From Pseudomonadota bacterium (GTDB lineage: Bacteria; Pseudomonadota; Gammaproteobacteria; Pseudomonadales; Azotimanducaceae): 5,062 nt of DNA. The position numbers and the translations under genes were made by a program. Shown here one piece after another: positions 1 to 5,062 of this stretch. The stretch's first letter is position 1; every line of letters starts with the position of its first letter. The notes under the pieces are model-generated. The model was given only the letters and a program-made list of their open reading frames with translations. It ran no database searches and had not been told where the DNA came from. The stretch is from NCBI GenBank assembly GCA_027621895.1, contig JAQCAK010000172.1, forward strand, positions 1-5,062, written 5' to 3'.

Positions 1-1103
1 TCCCGGTCGTACTGCTTGCGTTCCTTGTAATCTGCTACTTTCCCTGACAGGTAGTCATCATTTGCTTTCATGGCCGTGCGACCGGCAGATATCCTGGCAA
101 ACCTGGCCCGCCTGGCCCGTGCCCAGCCGGGCTCATGCTGCCAGGTTTCGATCTCTTCCGCCGTTGTCTCACGCTGGTCACGGACATCAATGGATGATGG
201 TGTTCTCTGAAAGACATACAGCTCTTTCACAACCTTCGCGATCTCGGGGATGACCTGGACGGCGGTCGCGCCGGTACCAATAATCCCAACCCGCTTGTCC
301 TTGAGATCTACCTGGTAGTTCCATCGTGATGTATGGAAGGATTCACCCTGGAATTTTTCCATACCGTCGATACGCGCGAGCCTCGGGGTCGTCAGAATGC
401 CGTTAGCCAGGACCAGGTACCTGGCTCGCATCGTGTCCCCACGATCTGTCGTGACCGTCCAGCGGGCAGTCTCATCATCCCAGTGGGCTTCTTCCACCGT
501 CGTATGGAACAGACAGTGATCATAGAAACCAAACTTTTCCGCCATCTTCTGGCAGTACTCCATGATTTCAAAACCGGAGGCGAACTTCATGGTCGGGAAG
601 TAGCCCATTTCCTCCAGCAACGGCAGATAACTGTAGGATTCAACGTCACAGGCAACGCCAGGGTAGCGATTCCAGTACCAGGTGCCTCCCACATCGCCCC
701 CTTTTTCACAAAACCGGACGTCCGTAAAACCCGCCTGTTGAAGCTTGTACCACAGCAGCAGTGCGGCGAACCCGGCGCCGACGACCAGTACTTCGCATTC
801 GTCTTTCAGACTGTCCCGGGGAACCGGTTCATTCGAATACACATCCGTAAGGTAGCGGGAAAATTCACCCTCGATAGACATGTAATCCGCCGCATCGCGT
901 CGCGCTTCCTTGAAAGCCCTGTAACGAGCCTGCTCTTCGGCGTCAAAAACCGCACCGGGAGGCGGTGGGGGCAGGGTTGTCAGCTGCTCATCGGCAATCG
1001 GCGTATAGCCTTTGCCCTGAATATTGCCCGCGCTCTCTGCCCGGGTATTGAAGAGCTTCAGGCCGGTGTCCGGGTCGATTCGTATAGCTGGCTGTTGCGA
1101 CAT
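1..1103 (-). CDS. Type I Baeyer-Villiger monooxygenase-like flavoprotein, 3' end missing
   Basis: The frame is open from the ATG at 1103 to the window edge and gives 367 residues, so the C-terminal part is missing (relatives are about 600 residues). The family uses FAD, NADPH and O2 to insert oxygen next to a carbonyl, making esters or lactones from ketones, in the cytoplasm. Seen: a roughly 100-residue N-terminal extension; an FAD Rossmann motif VVGAGFAA (G109, G111, A114); the extended BVMO motif GGTWYWNRYPGVACD (139-153); the fingerprint FQGESFHTSRWN (251-262); the NADPH Rossmann motif GTGATA (276-281); and VFQRTP (297-302). The long N-terminus recalls the cyclopentadecanone/cyclododecanone monooxygenase branch. 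Two oddities are Ala at the third Rossmann glycine and Asn262 where the fingerprint usually has Pro or Asp. It is divergent from the acyl-CoA dehydrogenase gene. A general flavin-containing (N-oxide-forming) monooxygenase is the alternative, but the two BVMO motifs argue against it. The substrate is unknown. Confidence 0.92.
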   Translation of the reverse strand, partial: MSQQPAIRIDPDTGLKLFNTRAESAGNIQGKGYTPIADEQLTTLPPPPPGAVFDAEEQARYRAFKEARRDAADYMSIEGEFSRYLTDVYSNEPVPRDSLKDECEVLVVGAGFAALLLWYKLQQAGFTDVRFCEKGGDVGGTWYWNRYPGVACDVESYSYLPLLEEMGYFPTMKFASGFEIMEYCQKMAEKFGFYDHCLFHTTVEEAHWDDETARWTVTTDRGDTMRARYLVLANGILTTPRLARIDGMEKFQGESFHTSRWNYQVDLKDKRVGIIGTGATAVQVIPEIAKVVKELYVFQRTPSSIDVRDQRETTAEEIETWQHEPGWARARRARFARISAGRTAMKANDDYLSGKVADYKERKQYDR

Positions 1104-1108
1104 CGCTG

Positions 1109-1116
1109 CCCCCCTC
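1109..1116 (-). promoter_or_regulatory. Ribosome binding site of the BVMO gene
   Basis: On the minus strand GAGGGGGG lies 5 nt before the ATG at 1103. It is the only purine-rich box near a start in this frame and supports that start. Confidence 0.7.
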
Positions 1117-1121
1117 ATCAT

Positions 1122-1132
1122 TGTTATTAACA
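1122..1132. promoter_or_regulatory. 11-bp perfect palindrome, candidate operator by the BVMO start
   Basis: TGTTA-T-TAACA is a perfect 5+1+5 palindrome. It lies between the proposed BVMO -10 box (1138-1143) and the ribosome binding site, a position where a bound repressor would block transcription. The symmetry is seen directly; the operator role is inferred. Confidence 0.4.
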
Positions 1133-1137
1133 GCGAC

Positions 1138-1166
1138 AATAAAGCAGCACCGGGGCAGCAGGTCAA
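1138..1166 (-). promoter_or_regulatory. Candidate sigma-70 promoter for the BVMO gene
   Basis: Read on the minus strand, TTGACC (1166-1161) matches the -35 consensus at 5 of 6 bases. It is followed after 17 nt by TTTATT (1143-1138), which matches the -10 consensus at 4 of 6. Transcription would start near 1130 and leave a leader of about 27 nt with the ribosome binding site inside it. The spacing is ideal, but the -10 is only fair. Confidence 0.4.
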
Positions 1167-1189
1167 ATCACCATTTCGCGGCATTGACC
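1161..1189. repeat. Inverted repeat GGTCAA-N17-TTGACC between the divergent genes
   Basis: GGTCAA (1161-1166) and TTGACC (1184-1189) are perfect inverted copies. Each arm reads as a -35-like TTGACC pointing toward one of the two flanking genes. The left arm has a reasonable -10 partner. The right arm does not: the best is GCTATT at 1209-1214, with a 19-nt spacer and 3 of 6 matches. The repeat could therefore be paired promoters, a two-half-site regulator target, or both. Confidence 0.4.
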
Positions 1190-1196
1190 AAGGCTT

Positions 1197-1210
1197 GCCT
1201 GATGACAGGC
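1197..1210. repeat. Short inverted repeat GCCTG-ATGA-CAGGC
   Basis: A 5-bp stem with a 4-nt loop lies 92 nt before the preferred acyl-CoA dehydrogenase start. The overlapping AGGC-TT-GCCT (1191-1200) shares its left arm, so two alternative small hairpins are possible. There is no following T-run, so it is not a terminator. Its role is unknown. Confidence 0.3.
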
Positions 1211-1250
1211 TATTCCCCCGACCACACTTGATTGCCAACAGGAAAAACAC

Positions 1251-1261
1251 CACGTAACGTG
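1251..1261. promoter_or_regulatory. 11-bp perfect palindrome upstream of the acyl-CoA dehydrogenase
   Basis: CACGT-A-ACGTG is a perfect 5+1+5 palindrome. It lies 41 nt before the ATG at 1303 and 20 nt before the ATG at 1282, so a bound protein would sit close to the start of the message. It has the same architecture as the palindrome at 1122-1132 but a different sequence. The operator role is inferred. Confidence 0.35.
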
Positions 1262-1290
1262 CGGCTTTCAACACAACCGACATGAGCAAC

Positions 1291-1298
1291 AGGACGGA
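1291..1298 (+). promoter_or_regulatory. Ribosome binding site that favours the start at 1303
   Basis: AGGACGGA precedes the ATG at 1303, with AGGA ending 8 nt before it. The in-frame ATG at 1282 has no purine-rich box upstream (the sequence there is CAACACAACCGAC). This is the reason for choosing the shorter protein. Confidence 0.55.
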
Positions 1299-1302
1299 AA
1301 AC

Positions 1303-2490
1303 ATGTCTATCGAGCAGATTACCGAACAGCTGACACAATTCATGGATCAGCACATTTACCCCAACGAGGATACCTATCGGGAGCAGCTGGATTCCCTGCC
1401 CGACAGGTTCGGTACCGTGCCGCTGATGGAAGAGCTGAAAGCCAAAGCGAAGGCCGAGGGCCTGTGGAATCTCTGGCTGCCAGAAGAATTTGGCGGTATG
1501 AGCAACCAGGACTACTGCGGACTGGCCGAAATCATGGGGCGTGTACTGTGGAGTCCGGAGGTCTTCAACTGCAACGCACCGGATACCGGCAACATGGAAG
1601 TTTTCCTCAAGTATGGCAATGAGGCGCAGAAGGCCCAGTGGCTGGAACCTCTGCTGGAAGGGGAGATCCGATCTTCATACTGCATGACTGAACCGGACGT
1701 GGCTTCCAGCGATGCCACCAACGTCAAAACATCTATCCTGCGGGACGGCAACGACTACGTGATCAACGGCCGCAAATGGTTCATCACCAATGCCCCCTAT
1801 GAACGCACAAAGATCTTCATCGTCATGGGGAAATCAGACTCTGATAACCCCAATCGTCACCTGCAGCAGACCCAGATTCTTGTACCGAAGGACACACCCG
1901 GCGTCACCGTTGTCAGGCCGCTGACCACACTGGGCTACGACGATGCACCGCTAGGTCACGCCGAGGTGCTGTTCAACAACGTCCGAGTGCCTGCAGAAAA
2001 CATCCTGCTGGGCGATGGCCGGGGCTTCGAGATCGCCCAGGGTCGACTCGGACCCGGACGGATTCACCATTGCATGCGCCTGATCGGCAGTGCACAGCGT
2101 GCACTCGAGTTTGCCTGCCGGCGGGCAACTGAACGGGAGACGTTTGGTCGCAAACTGTCCGAGCACCAGAGCGTACTCGAGGATATCGCGGTTTCATTCA
2201 GTGAAATCGAACAGGCCCGGTTGCTGACGCTCAAGACTGCGAAAAAGATGGATGAAGTCGGCGCCAAGGATTCCAGGGACCTGATCGCAGCCTCAAAAAT
2301 CACTGTACCGCTGATGGCCCAGCGGGTCATCGACCGCTGCATGCAGATTCATGGCGCCGGGGGATTAACCGCGGATTACCCCATGGCCGAGGCGTTCAAC
2401 TACGCCAGGTGGTGTCGCCAGGCAGACGGCCCGGACCAGGTGCACATGATGGCGCTGGGCAGACAGCTGGTGAAGAAGTACAACAGCTGA
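1303..2490 (+). CDS. Acyl-CoA dehydrogenase family protein (ACAD10/11-like)
   Basis: This 395-residue protein is full length for the family (402 residues if the ATG at 1282 is used). Such cytoplasmic FAD enzymes oxidise an acyl-CoA to the 2,3-enoyl-CoA and pass electrons to electron-transfer flavoprotein. Seen: an N-terminal helical domain (about 1-120); the signature YCMTEPDVASSDATN (126-140); GRKWFITNA (156-164) in the middle beta domain; RETFGRKLSEHQ (278-289), the usual FAD/tetramer-contact segment; QIHGAGGLTADYP (348-360); and ADGPDQVH (374-381). The last takes the place of the YEGT motif that carries the catalytic Glu in medium-chain enzymes, giving Asp375 at that site. The RLGPGRIHHC stretch (248-257) and the DGPD motif are typical of the ACAD10/11 branch, which handles unusual acyl groups. 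No kinase domain is fused. It is divergent from the BVMO gene and convergent with the DUF4956 gene. The family call is firm; the substrate is unknown. Confidence 0.94.
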   Translation: MSIEQITEQLTQFMDQHIYPNEDTYREQLDSLPDRFGTVPLMEELKAKAKAEGLWNLWLPEEFGGMSNQDYCGLAEIMGRVLWSPEVFNCNAPDTGNMEVFLKYGNEAQKAQWLEPLLEGEIRSSYCMTEPDVASSDATNVKTSILRDGNDYVINGRKWFITNAPYERTKIFIVMGKSDSDNPNRHLQQTQILVPKDTPGVTVVRPLTTLGYDDAPLGHAEVLFNNVRVPAENILLGDGRGFEIAQGRLGPGRIHHCMRLIGSAQRALEFACRRATERETFGRKLSEHQSVLEDIAVSFSEIEQARLLTLKTAKKMDEVGAKDSRDLIAASKITVPLMAQRVIDRCMQIHGAGGLTADYPMAEAFNYARWCRQADGPDQVHMMALGRQLVKKYNS

Positions 2491-2491
2491 A

Positions 2492-2511
2492 CCTGAGCCG
2501 GGCGAATCAGG
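2492..2511. terminator. Weak hairpin between convergent stop codons
   Basis: CCTGA (2492-2496) and TCAGG (2507-2511) form a 5-bp stem around a 10-nt GC-rich loop in the 21-nt gap between the two convergent genes. There is no T-run on either strand, so it is at best a weak bidirectional terminator. It is the only candidate here. Confidence 0.25.
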
Positions 2512-3198
2512 CTAGTAATCCACGTCGCTTTTGGAAGCGATCAGGACCACTTCCTGCAACCCATCGACAGCGTCGAGCTCGCTGACAAAGTCAGCGGGCT
2601 TGACGTCATCCTTAAGTGAAATATCGTAAGTCATACGCACCATTGCCGGGTCCCCTGTCGGCTCAACGTGGAGCATGTTGCTGGCCCGGGCATAGCGTTC
2701 AAAGATCGGCAGGTAGCTGGCCTGACCCTCCTCCCGGGAGTAAAGAAACCTCACCACAAAATCACTCTTGAACAGGGCACCATAGTTGTAGGCGTTGACC
2801 AGCAGGATCAACCCACCAATCATCAGGGTGCCGACAAAAGCGAGGAAGTAATTGGACGTTCCCGCGGCCATACCCACCGCCAGAGCCAGAAAGACATAGG
2901 CTGTGTCCTTGGTATCCTTGATGACGGTCCGGAATCGTATGATCGAAAGGGCCCCCACCAGGGCAAAGGCTCGTGCGAGGCTGCCACCAATCACCATCAT
3001 GACCATCGCAACGATGACCGTGACAAACAGAATCGTCAGGGTAAACGACTGCGAATAGGACAAACCCCGGTGCGTCGCGCGATAGATAAACGAAACAAGG
3101 AATCCCAGGGCCGCTGCCACCAGGAGATTGAGCATGATCTCCGTATAGCTGTACGCAAAGAGATTGACCTGGGGGTTTGTCAGTTCACTGAGATCCAT
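2512..3198 (-). CDS. DUF4956 family multi-pass inner-membrane protein
   Basis: This 228-residue protein has hydrophobic helices at about 20-38, 50-72, 100-113 and 116-136. Between the second and third lies the conserved stretch ARAFALVGALSIIRF (75-89), followed by the polar RTVIKDTKDTAY, the hallmark I associate with DUF4956. The C-terminal 90 residues are soluble. Their end (about 186-222) has a beta-alpha-beta pattern (MVRMTYDISL, then a helix, then QEVVLIAS), suggesting a small ferredoxin/ACT-like regulatory domain. No biochemical function is established for the family that I can name. It is last in a leftward operon, 30 nt after the VTC-domain gene. DUF4956 proteins commonly accompany VTC-domain and CotH-type genes, so a membrane role in the same process (polyphosphate handling, transport or anchoring of the enzyme) is inferred. 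An AGGAG box fixes the start. Confidence 0.9.
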   Translation of the reverse strand: MDLSELTNPQVNLFAYSYTEIMLNLLVAAALGFLVSFIYRATHRGLSYSQSFTLTILFVTVIVAMVMMVIGGSLARAFALVGALSIIRFRTVIKDTKDTAYVFLALAVGMAAGTSNYFLAFVGTLMIGGLILLVNAYNYGALFKSDFVVRFLYSREEGQASYLPIFERYARASNMLHVEPTGDPAMVRMTYDISLKDDVKPADFVSELDAVDGLQEVVLIASKSDVDY

Positions 3199-3204
3199 TT
3201 ACTA

Positions 3205-3209
3205 CTCCT
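3205..3209 (-). promoter_or_regulatory. Ribosome binding site of the DUF4956 gene
   Basis: On the minus strand AGGAG ends 6 nt before the ATG at 3198. It is a strong, well-spaced site within the 30-nt gap after the VTC gene stop, so this gene can be translated independently of its upstream neighbour. Confidence 0.75.
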
Positions 3210-3228
3210 GTCCGGGGTTTCCCCTGAT

Positions 3229-3966
3229 TCACAAGTCCGTCGCAATCTTCAGGGTTTTCATCCCTTCACAGATTTTCGACAAGGGTACGCGTCTTAATTC
3301 ATGGGACTGCAGTATGCGATGGAACCATGCGGGGATACGCGTATCAAATTTAACTTCCATCACTGTATATCCCGGCAACAAATGCCTGCCTCGCTCAAGC
3401 AGCCCCGGAAACAGTTTATCCGTTTCCGTGGCGTACAGACGTTCATCGAAAGTGACCCTGAATTCATGATCGTATTTGCTCACATAGGGCCGACGTTCGT
3501 AGTCAATCAGCGCAATGGGTCTGATCTGCCTGCGGAACCACTGGTACCGGAACTTGTCCTCCAGTGTCGCATTGTCCAGACCACGATCGAGCAGAACCGG
3601 GCCCGTGGCAAGACACAGGTTCTCATCTGACGTATCGCCCACCAGCACACGATGCTTGAACACTCGATTGTCATAGCGACCCTTCTCTTCCAGGAACACC
3701 GGCGTCATGACCGTCGGATCTTTGGTGTAGGTTCGCACCCTGAACTTGGATCGCTGTTTCAGCCCGTCGATCTTGTCGTAGAAAGCCGTGTAGTGGGGAT
3801 CATCAAAATACAGGCTTCGAACGGTGTAACGGTGTCCCGGGACATCCTCGACAAACGGATCCAGCTGCATGAAATAGCCCAGCTCGGACTCGACCGCTTC
3901 ACGCAGTTTTCGATGCAGCACGTACTTGAATTCAAAACGCGAGAACTCGAGGATCAGCTCACTCAT
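3229..3966 (-). CDS. VTC-domain polyphosphate polymerase-like protein
   Basis: This 245-residue protein is essentially one VTC domain of the triphosphate tunnel fold. In yeast Vtc4 that domain builds polyphosphate from ATP inside a basic tunnel, with a metal held by Glu. Tunnel-type motifs appear in the expected order: RFEFKY (10-15), VRSLYFDD (49-56), SKFRVRTY (73-80; K74, R76, R78), FLEEKG (91-96; E94, K95), FKHR (103-106), IDYERRPY (154-161; R158/R159), VTFDERL (171-177), VMEVKFD (202-208; E204 as probable metal ligand, K206) and LSK (229-231). No SPX domain, signal peptide or membrane helix is present, so it should be cytoplasmic. The frame stays open upstream to 4194, but that part lies over the preceding gene and looks non-coding. 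I chose the ATG at 3966 because the tunnel motifs begin right after it and it overlaps the previous stop by 8 nt. ATG 3975 is an alternative. Another triphosphate-tunnel activity (triphosphatase or cyclase) is less likely. Confidence 0.92.
   Translation of the reverse strand: MSELILEFSRFEFKYVLHRKLREAVESELGYFMQLDPFVEDVPGHRYTVRSLYFDDPHYTAFYDKIDGLKQRSKFRVRTYTKDPTVMTPVFLEEKGRYDNRVFKHRVLVGDTSDENLCLATGPVLLDRGLDNATLEDKFRYQWFRRQIRPIALIDYERRPYVSKYDHEFRVTFDERLYATETDKLFPGLLERGRHLLPGYTVMEVKFDTRIPAWFHRILQSHELRRVPLSKICEGMKTLKIATDL
3959..3966 (-). other. 8-nt stop/start overlap (translational coupling)
   Basis: On the minus strand the bases ATGAGTGA contain the VTC gene start (ATG) and the upstream gene stop (TGA). 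Only a weak GGA box sits 8 nt before the ATG. The VTC protein is therefore probably made by ribosomes terminating on the upstream gene. Confidence 0.75.
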
Positions 3967-5062
3967 TGCCAGCATCCAGCATTCGCCTGACCCCCTGGAA
4001 ATCTTCCCGGGAAATCTCGCCACAGGAGCTGGTCCCCAGTTTGATCCTCGAATCCGCATCCACGGTGGGTGCCTGCCCCGGGGCAAGACCTGTTTCACAG
4101 AACCAGCCTCTGCCTCCCGTACCATATCGCCAGTTTTTGGCGTAGGCATCGAGGGGGTTGAGGTCACTGGCTGCAAAAGACAGCCTTCTGCCAATCACCA
4201 GACTGTCGTCTTTTATCTGGATACCTATCAGGTTACCCGCAAAAGAAGAATCCGAGAGGTCAAGAAGACTTCGCTCTCCCGCAGAAACACCCTTGTCACC
4301 ATTGGATTCAAAACTGAGCTGGTCCGCGACAACCCGAGTACCCATCAGGTCAAGGCCGTCATTGCCATTGGCCGTAAATCGTGTGCGCCTGATCTCCGCC
4401 TGGCTCATATCAAGATCCACCGCGTCCATGGGCGCCCGTTCAAATATACAGTCTTCCACCAGCACACTGCTGTAAACAACGTGGAACTGATCGTCGTACC
4501 GCTGGTTATCACTTAAGTGGCAGAACCGGAGGGAAAACTCATCAACATCGTGGACTGAAAGCATGCCGGAGTAATTCATCAGATCATCCTTGTAGCCGCT
4601 GCCACCGCTGATCAACACATGCTCGAGAACTGATCCGGAGGAAGACTGGCCTTCTACCACGATCGCACCGAAGATCCCGCCTTCTGCAGGTTGAAAAGTA
4701 ATCGGCGCGTCCTCCGTCCCCCTCGCTGATACACCCGCCCGGATGAACAGGGACACATCATCCCCAAGACGGACTCGAGTGCCGGGCTCAATCTGCAATG
4801 GCCTGTCCAGGTAAAGATTCTCCTCCACCGTTACCGTACCCGACCAGCGAACCGGCTCTGCAACCCTGGCTTCTTGTACCGGATAGTGACCGTAAAGCGC
4901 TGTCATGTGAGCGAGATTCTTCTCCACGACCCTGAGTGTCAGCTGCATATGTTGCCGCGACTCTTCGGGTGTGACCCAGTTCAGGTTCTCGGTCAGAATC
5001 GCTGCATCTGTCTCAGCGGCAAGACCCACTTTCCTGTTCAGGCCTCGCAGCATTTCCAGCAG
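3959..5062 (-). CDS. Right-handed beta-helix protein, probably C-terminus of a CotH-kinase-like protein, 5' end missing
   Basis: The frame is open to the window edge and gives the last 367 residues; no start is present. Residues about 1-65 are a helical, charged segment. From about 70 to 300 the chain is a beta-solenoid, beginning with a capping stretch (WSGTVTVEENLYLDRPLQIEPGT) and a 'DAPITFQPAEGG...IVVEG' pattern. Phenylalanines then recur at 207, 229, 251, 274 and 296, every 22-23 residues, with Asn/Asp/Gly turns such as TANGNDGLDLMGT. This is the geometry of a parallel beta-helix. The C-terminal tail has Cys322 and Cys347, a possible disulfide, which fits export to the periplasm or surface. 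CotH proteins are Fam20-like kinases, often encoded next to VTC-domain and DUF4956 genes. The kinase domain would lie beyond the window, so that name rests on context. Carbohydrate binding or lyase activity for the helix is the alternative. Confidence 0.82.
   Translation of the reverse strand: MLEMLRGLNRKVGLAAETDAAILTENLNWVTPEESRQHMQLTLRVVEKNLAHMTALYGHYPVQEARVAEPVRWSGTVTVEENLYLDRPLQIEPGTRVRLGDDVSLFIRAGVSARGTEDAPITFQPAEGGIFGAIVVEGQSSSGSVLEHVLISGGSGYKDDLMNYSGMLSVHDVDEFSLRFCHLSDNQRYDDQFHVVYSSVLVEDCIFERAPMDAVDLDMSQAEIRRTRFTANGNDGLDLMGTRVVADQLSFESNGDKGVSAGERSLLDLSDSSFAGNLIGIQIKDDSLVIGRRLSFAASDLNPLDAYAKNWRYGTGGRGWFCETGLAPGQAPTVDADSRIKLGTSSCGEISREDFQGVRRMLDAGNE

Noticed and set aside
1..1103. Possible frameshift or pseudogene in the BVMO, since it has no stop or complete frame here
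   Set aside because: Codon-by-codon reading from 1103 to 3 shows no internal stop and intact motifs. The gene is simply cut by the window edge.
333..1130. Plus-strand open frame of 265 residues
   Set aside because: It lies antisense over the BVMO gene, whose minus-strand frame carries all the family motifs. The plus-strand product has no recognisable domain and is rich in Arg, His and Pro, as shadow frames are.
1197..1210. Hairpin GCCTG-ATGA-CAGGC as a terminator or riboswitch part
   Set aside because: The stem is only 5 bp, has no T-run, and sits between divergent promoters where no transcript needs to end. It is kept only as a short repeat.
2668..3297. Plus-strand open frame of 209 residues
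   Set aside because: It is antisense to the DUF4956 gene, has a very polar composition unlike any family I know, and lacks a ribosome binding site. It is a shadow frame.
3967..4194. N-terminal extension of the VTC protein by 76 residues
   Set aside because: The frame is open, but it overlaps the beta-helix coding sequence for its whole length, is Pro/Arg/Gly rich without motifs, and the VTC fold begins right after the ATG at 3966.
3926..4516. Plus-strand open frame of 196 residues
   Set aside because: It is antisense to the beta-helix gene and the VTC start, with no domain or plausible start signal. The minus-strand frame shows clear solenoid periodicity instead.

Overview
The window reads as chromosomal DNA of a Gram-negative bacterium, most likely a marine or environmental gammaproteobacterium. 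This rests on protein character, moderate-to-high GC, compact gene spacing and Shine-Dalgarno-led starts, and no taxonomic marker is present. Five protein genes fill almost all of it, and two of them run off the ends. I see no RNA genes, mobile elements, CRISPR arrays or broken genes.

Left part (1-2490): a divergent pair. A type I Baeyer-Villiger monooxygenase (BVMO)-like flavoprotein gene is read leftward from 1103 and is cut by the window start. An ACAD10/11-like acyl-CoA dehydrogenase is read rightward from about 1303 (or 1282). The gap between them (1104-1302) is the only sizeable non-coding stretch. It holds back-to-back TTGACC boxes as an inverted repeat, two perfect 11-bp palindromes (one beside each gene) and a short hairpin. 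It looks like a jointly regulated divergent promoter. Such a pair fits catabolism of ketones, alicyclic compounds or lipids: the BVMO would make an ester or lactone, and the dehydrogenase would act on an acyl-CoA. The substrate cannot be read from the sequence.

Right part (2512-5062): a leftward operon of three genes. In transcription order they are (i) the C-terminal 367 residues of a protein carrying a right-handed beta-helix, probably the tail of a CotH-kinase-like protein; (ii) a 245-residue VTC-type triphosphate-tunnel protein, a polyphosphate polymerase-like enzyme whose start overlaps the previous stop by 8 nt; and (iii) a 228-residue DUF4956 membrane protein 30 nt further on. The operon converges on the acyl-CoA dehydrogenase with only 21 nt between stop codons.

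The most interesting content is this three-gene set. It puts a soluble polyphosphate polymerase-like catalytic domain beside a small multi-pass membrane protein with a folded tail and a probably exported beta-helix protein. The arrangement resembles the yeast VTC complex, where tunnel domain and membrane segments cooperate to make and export polyphosphate, but here it would be split over separate genes. That function is inference; the domains and the gene coupling are visible in the sequence.
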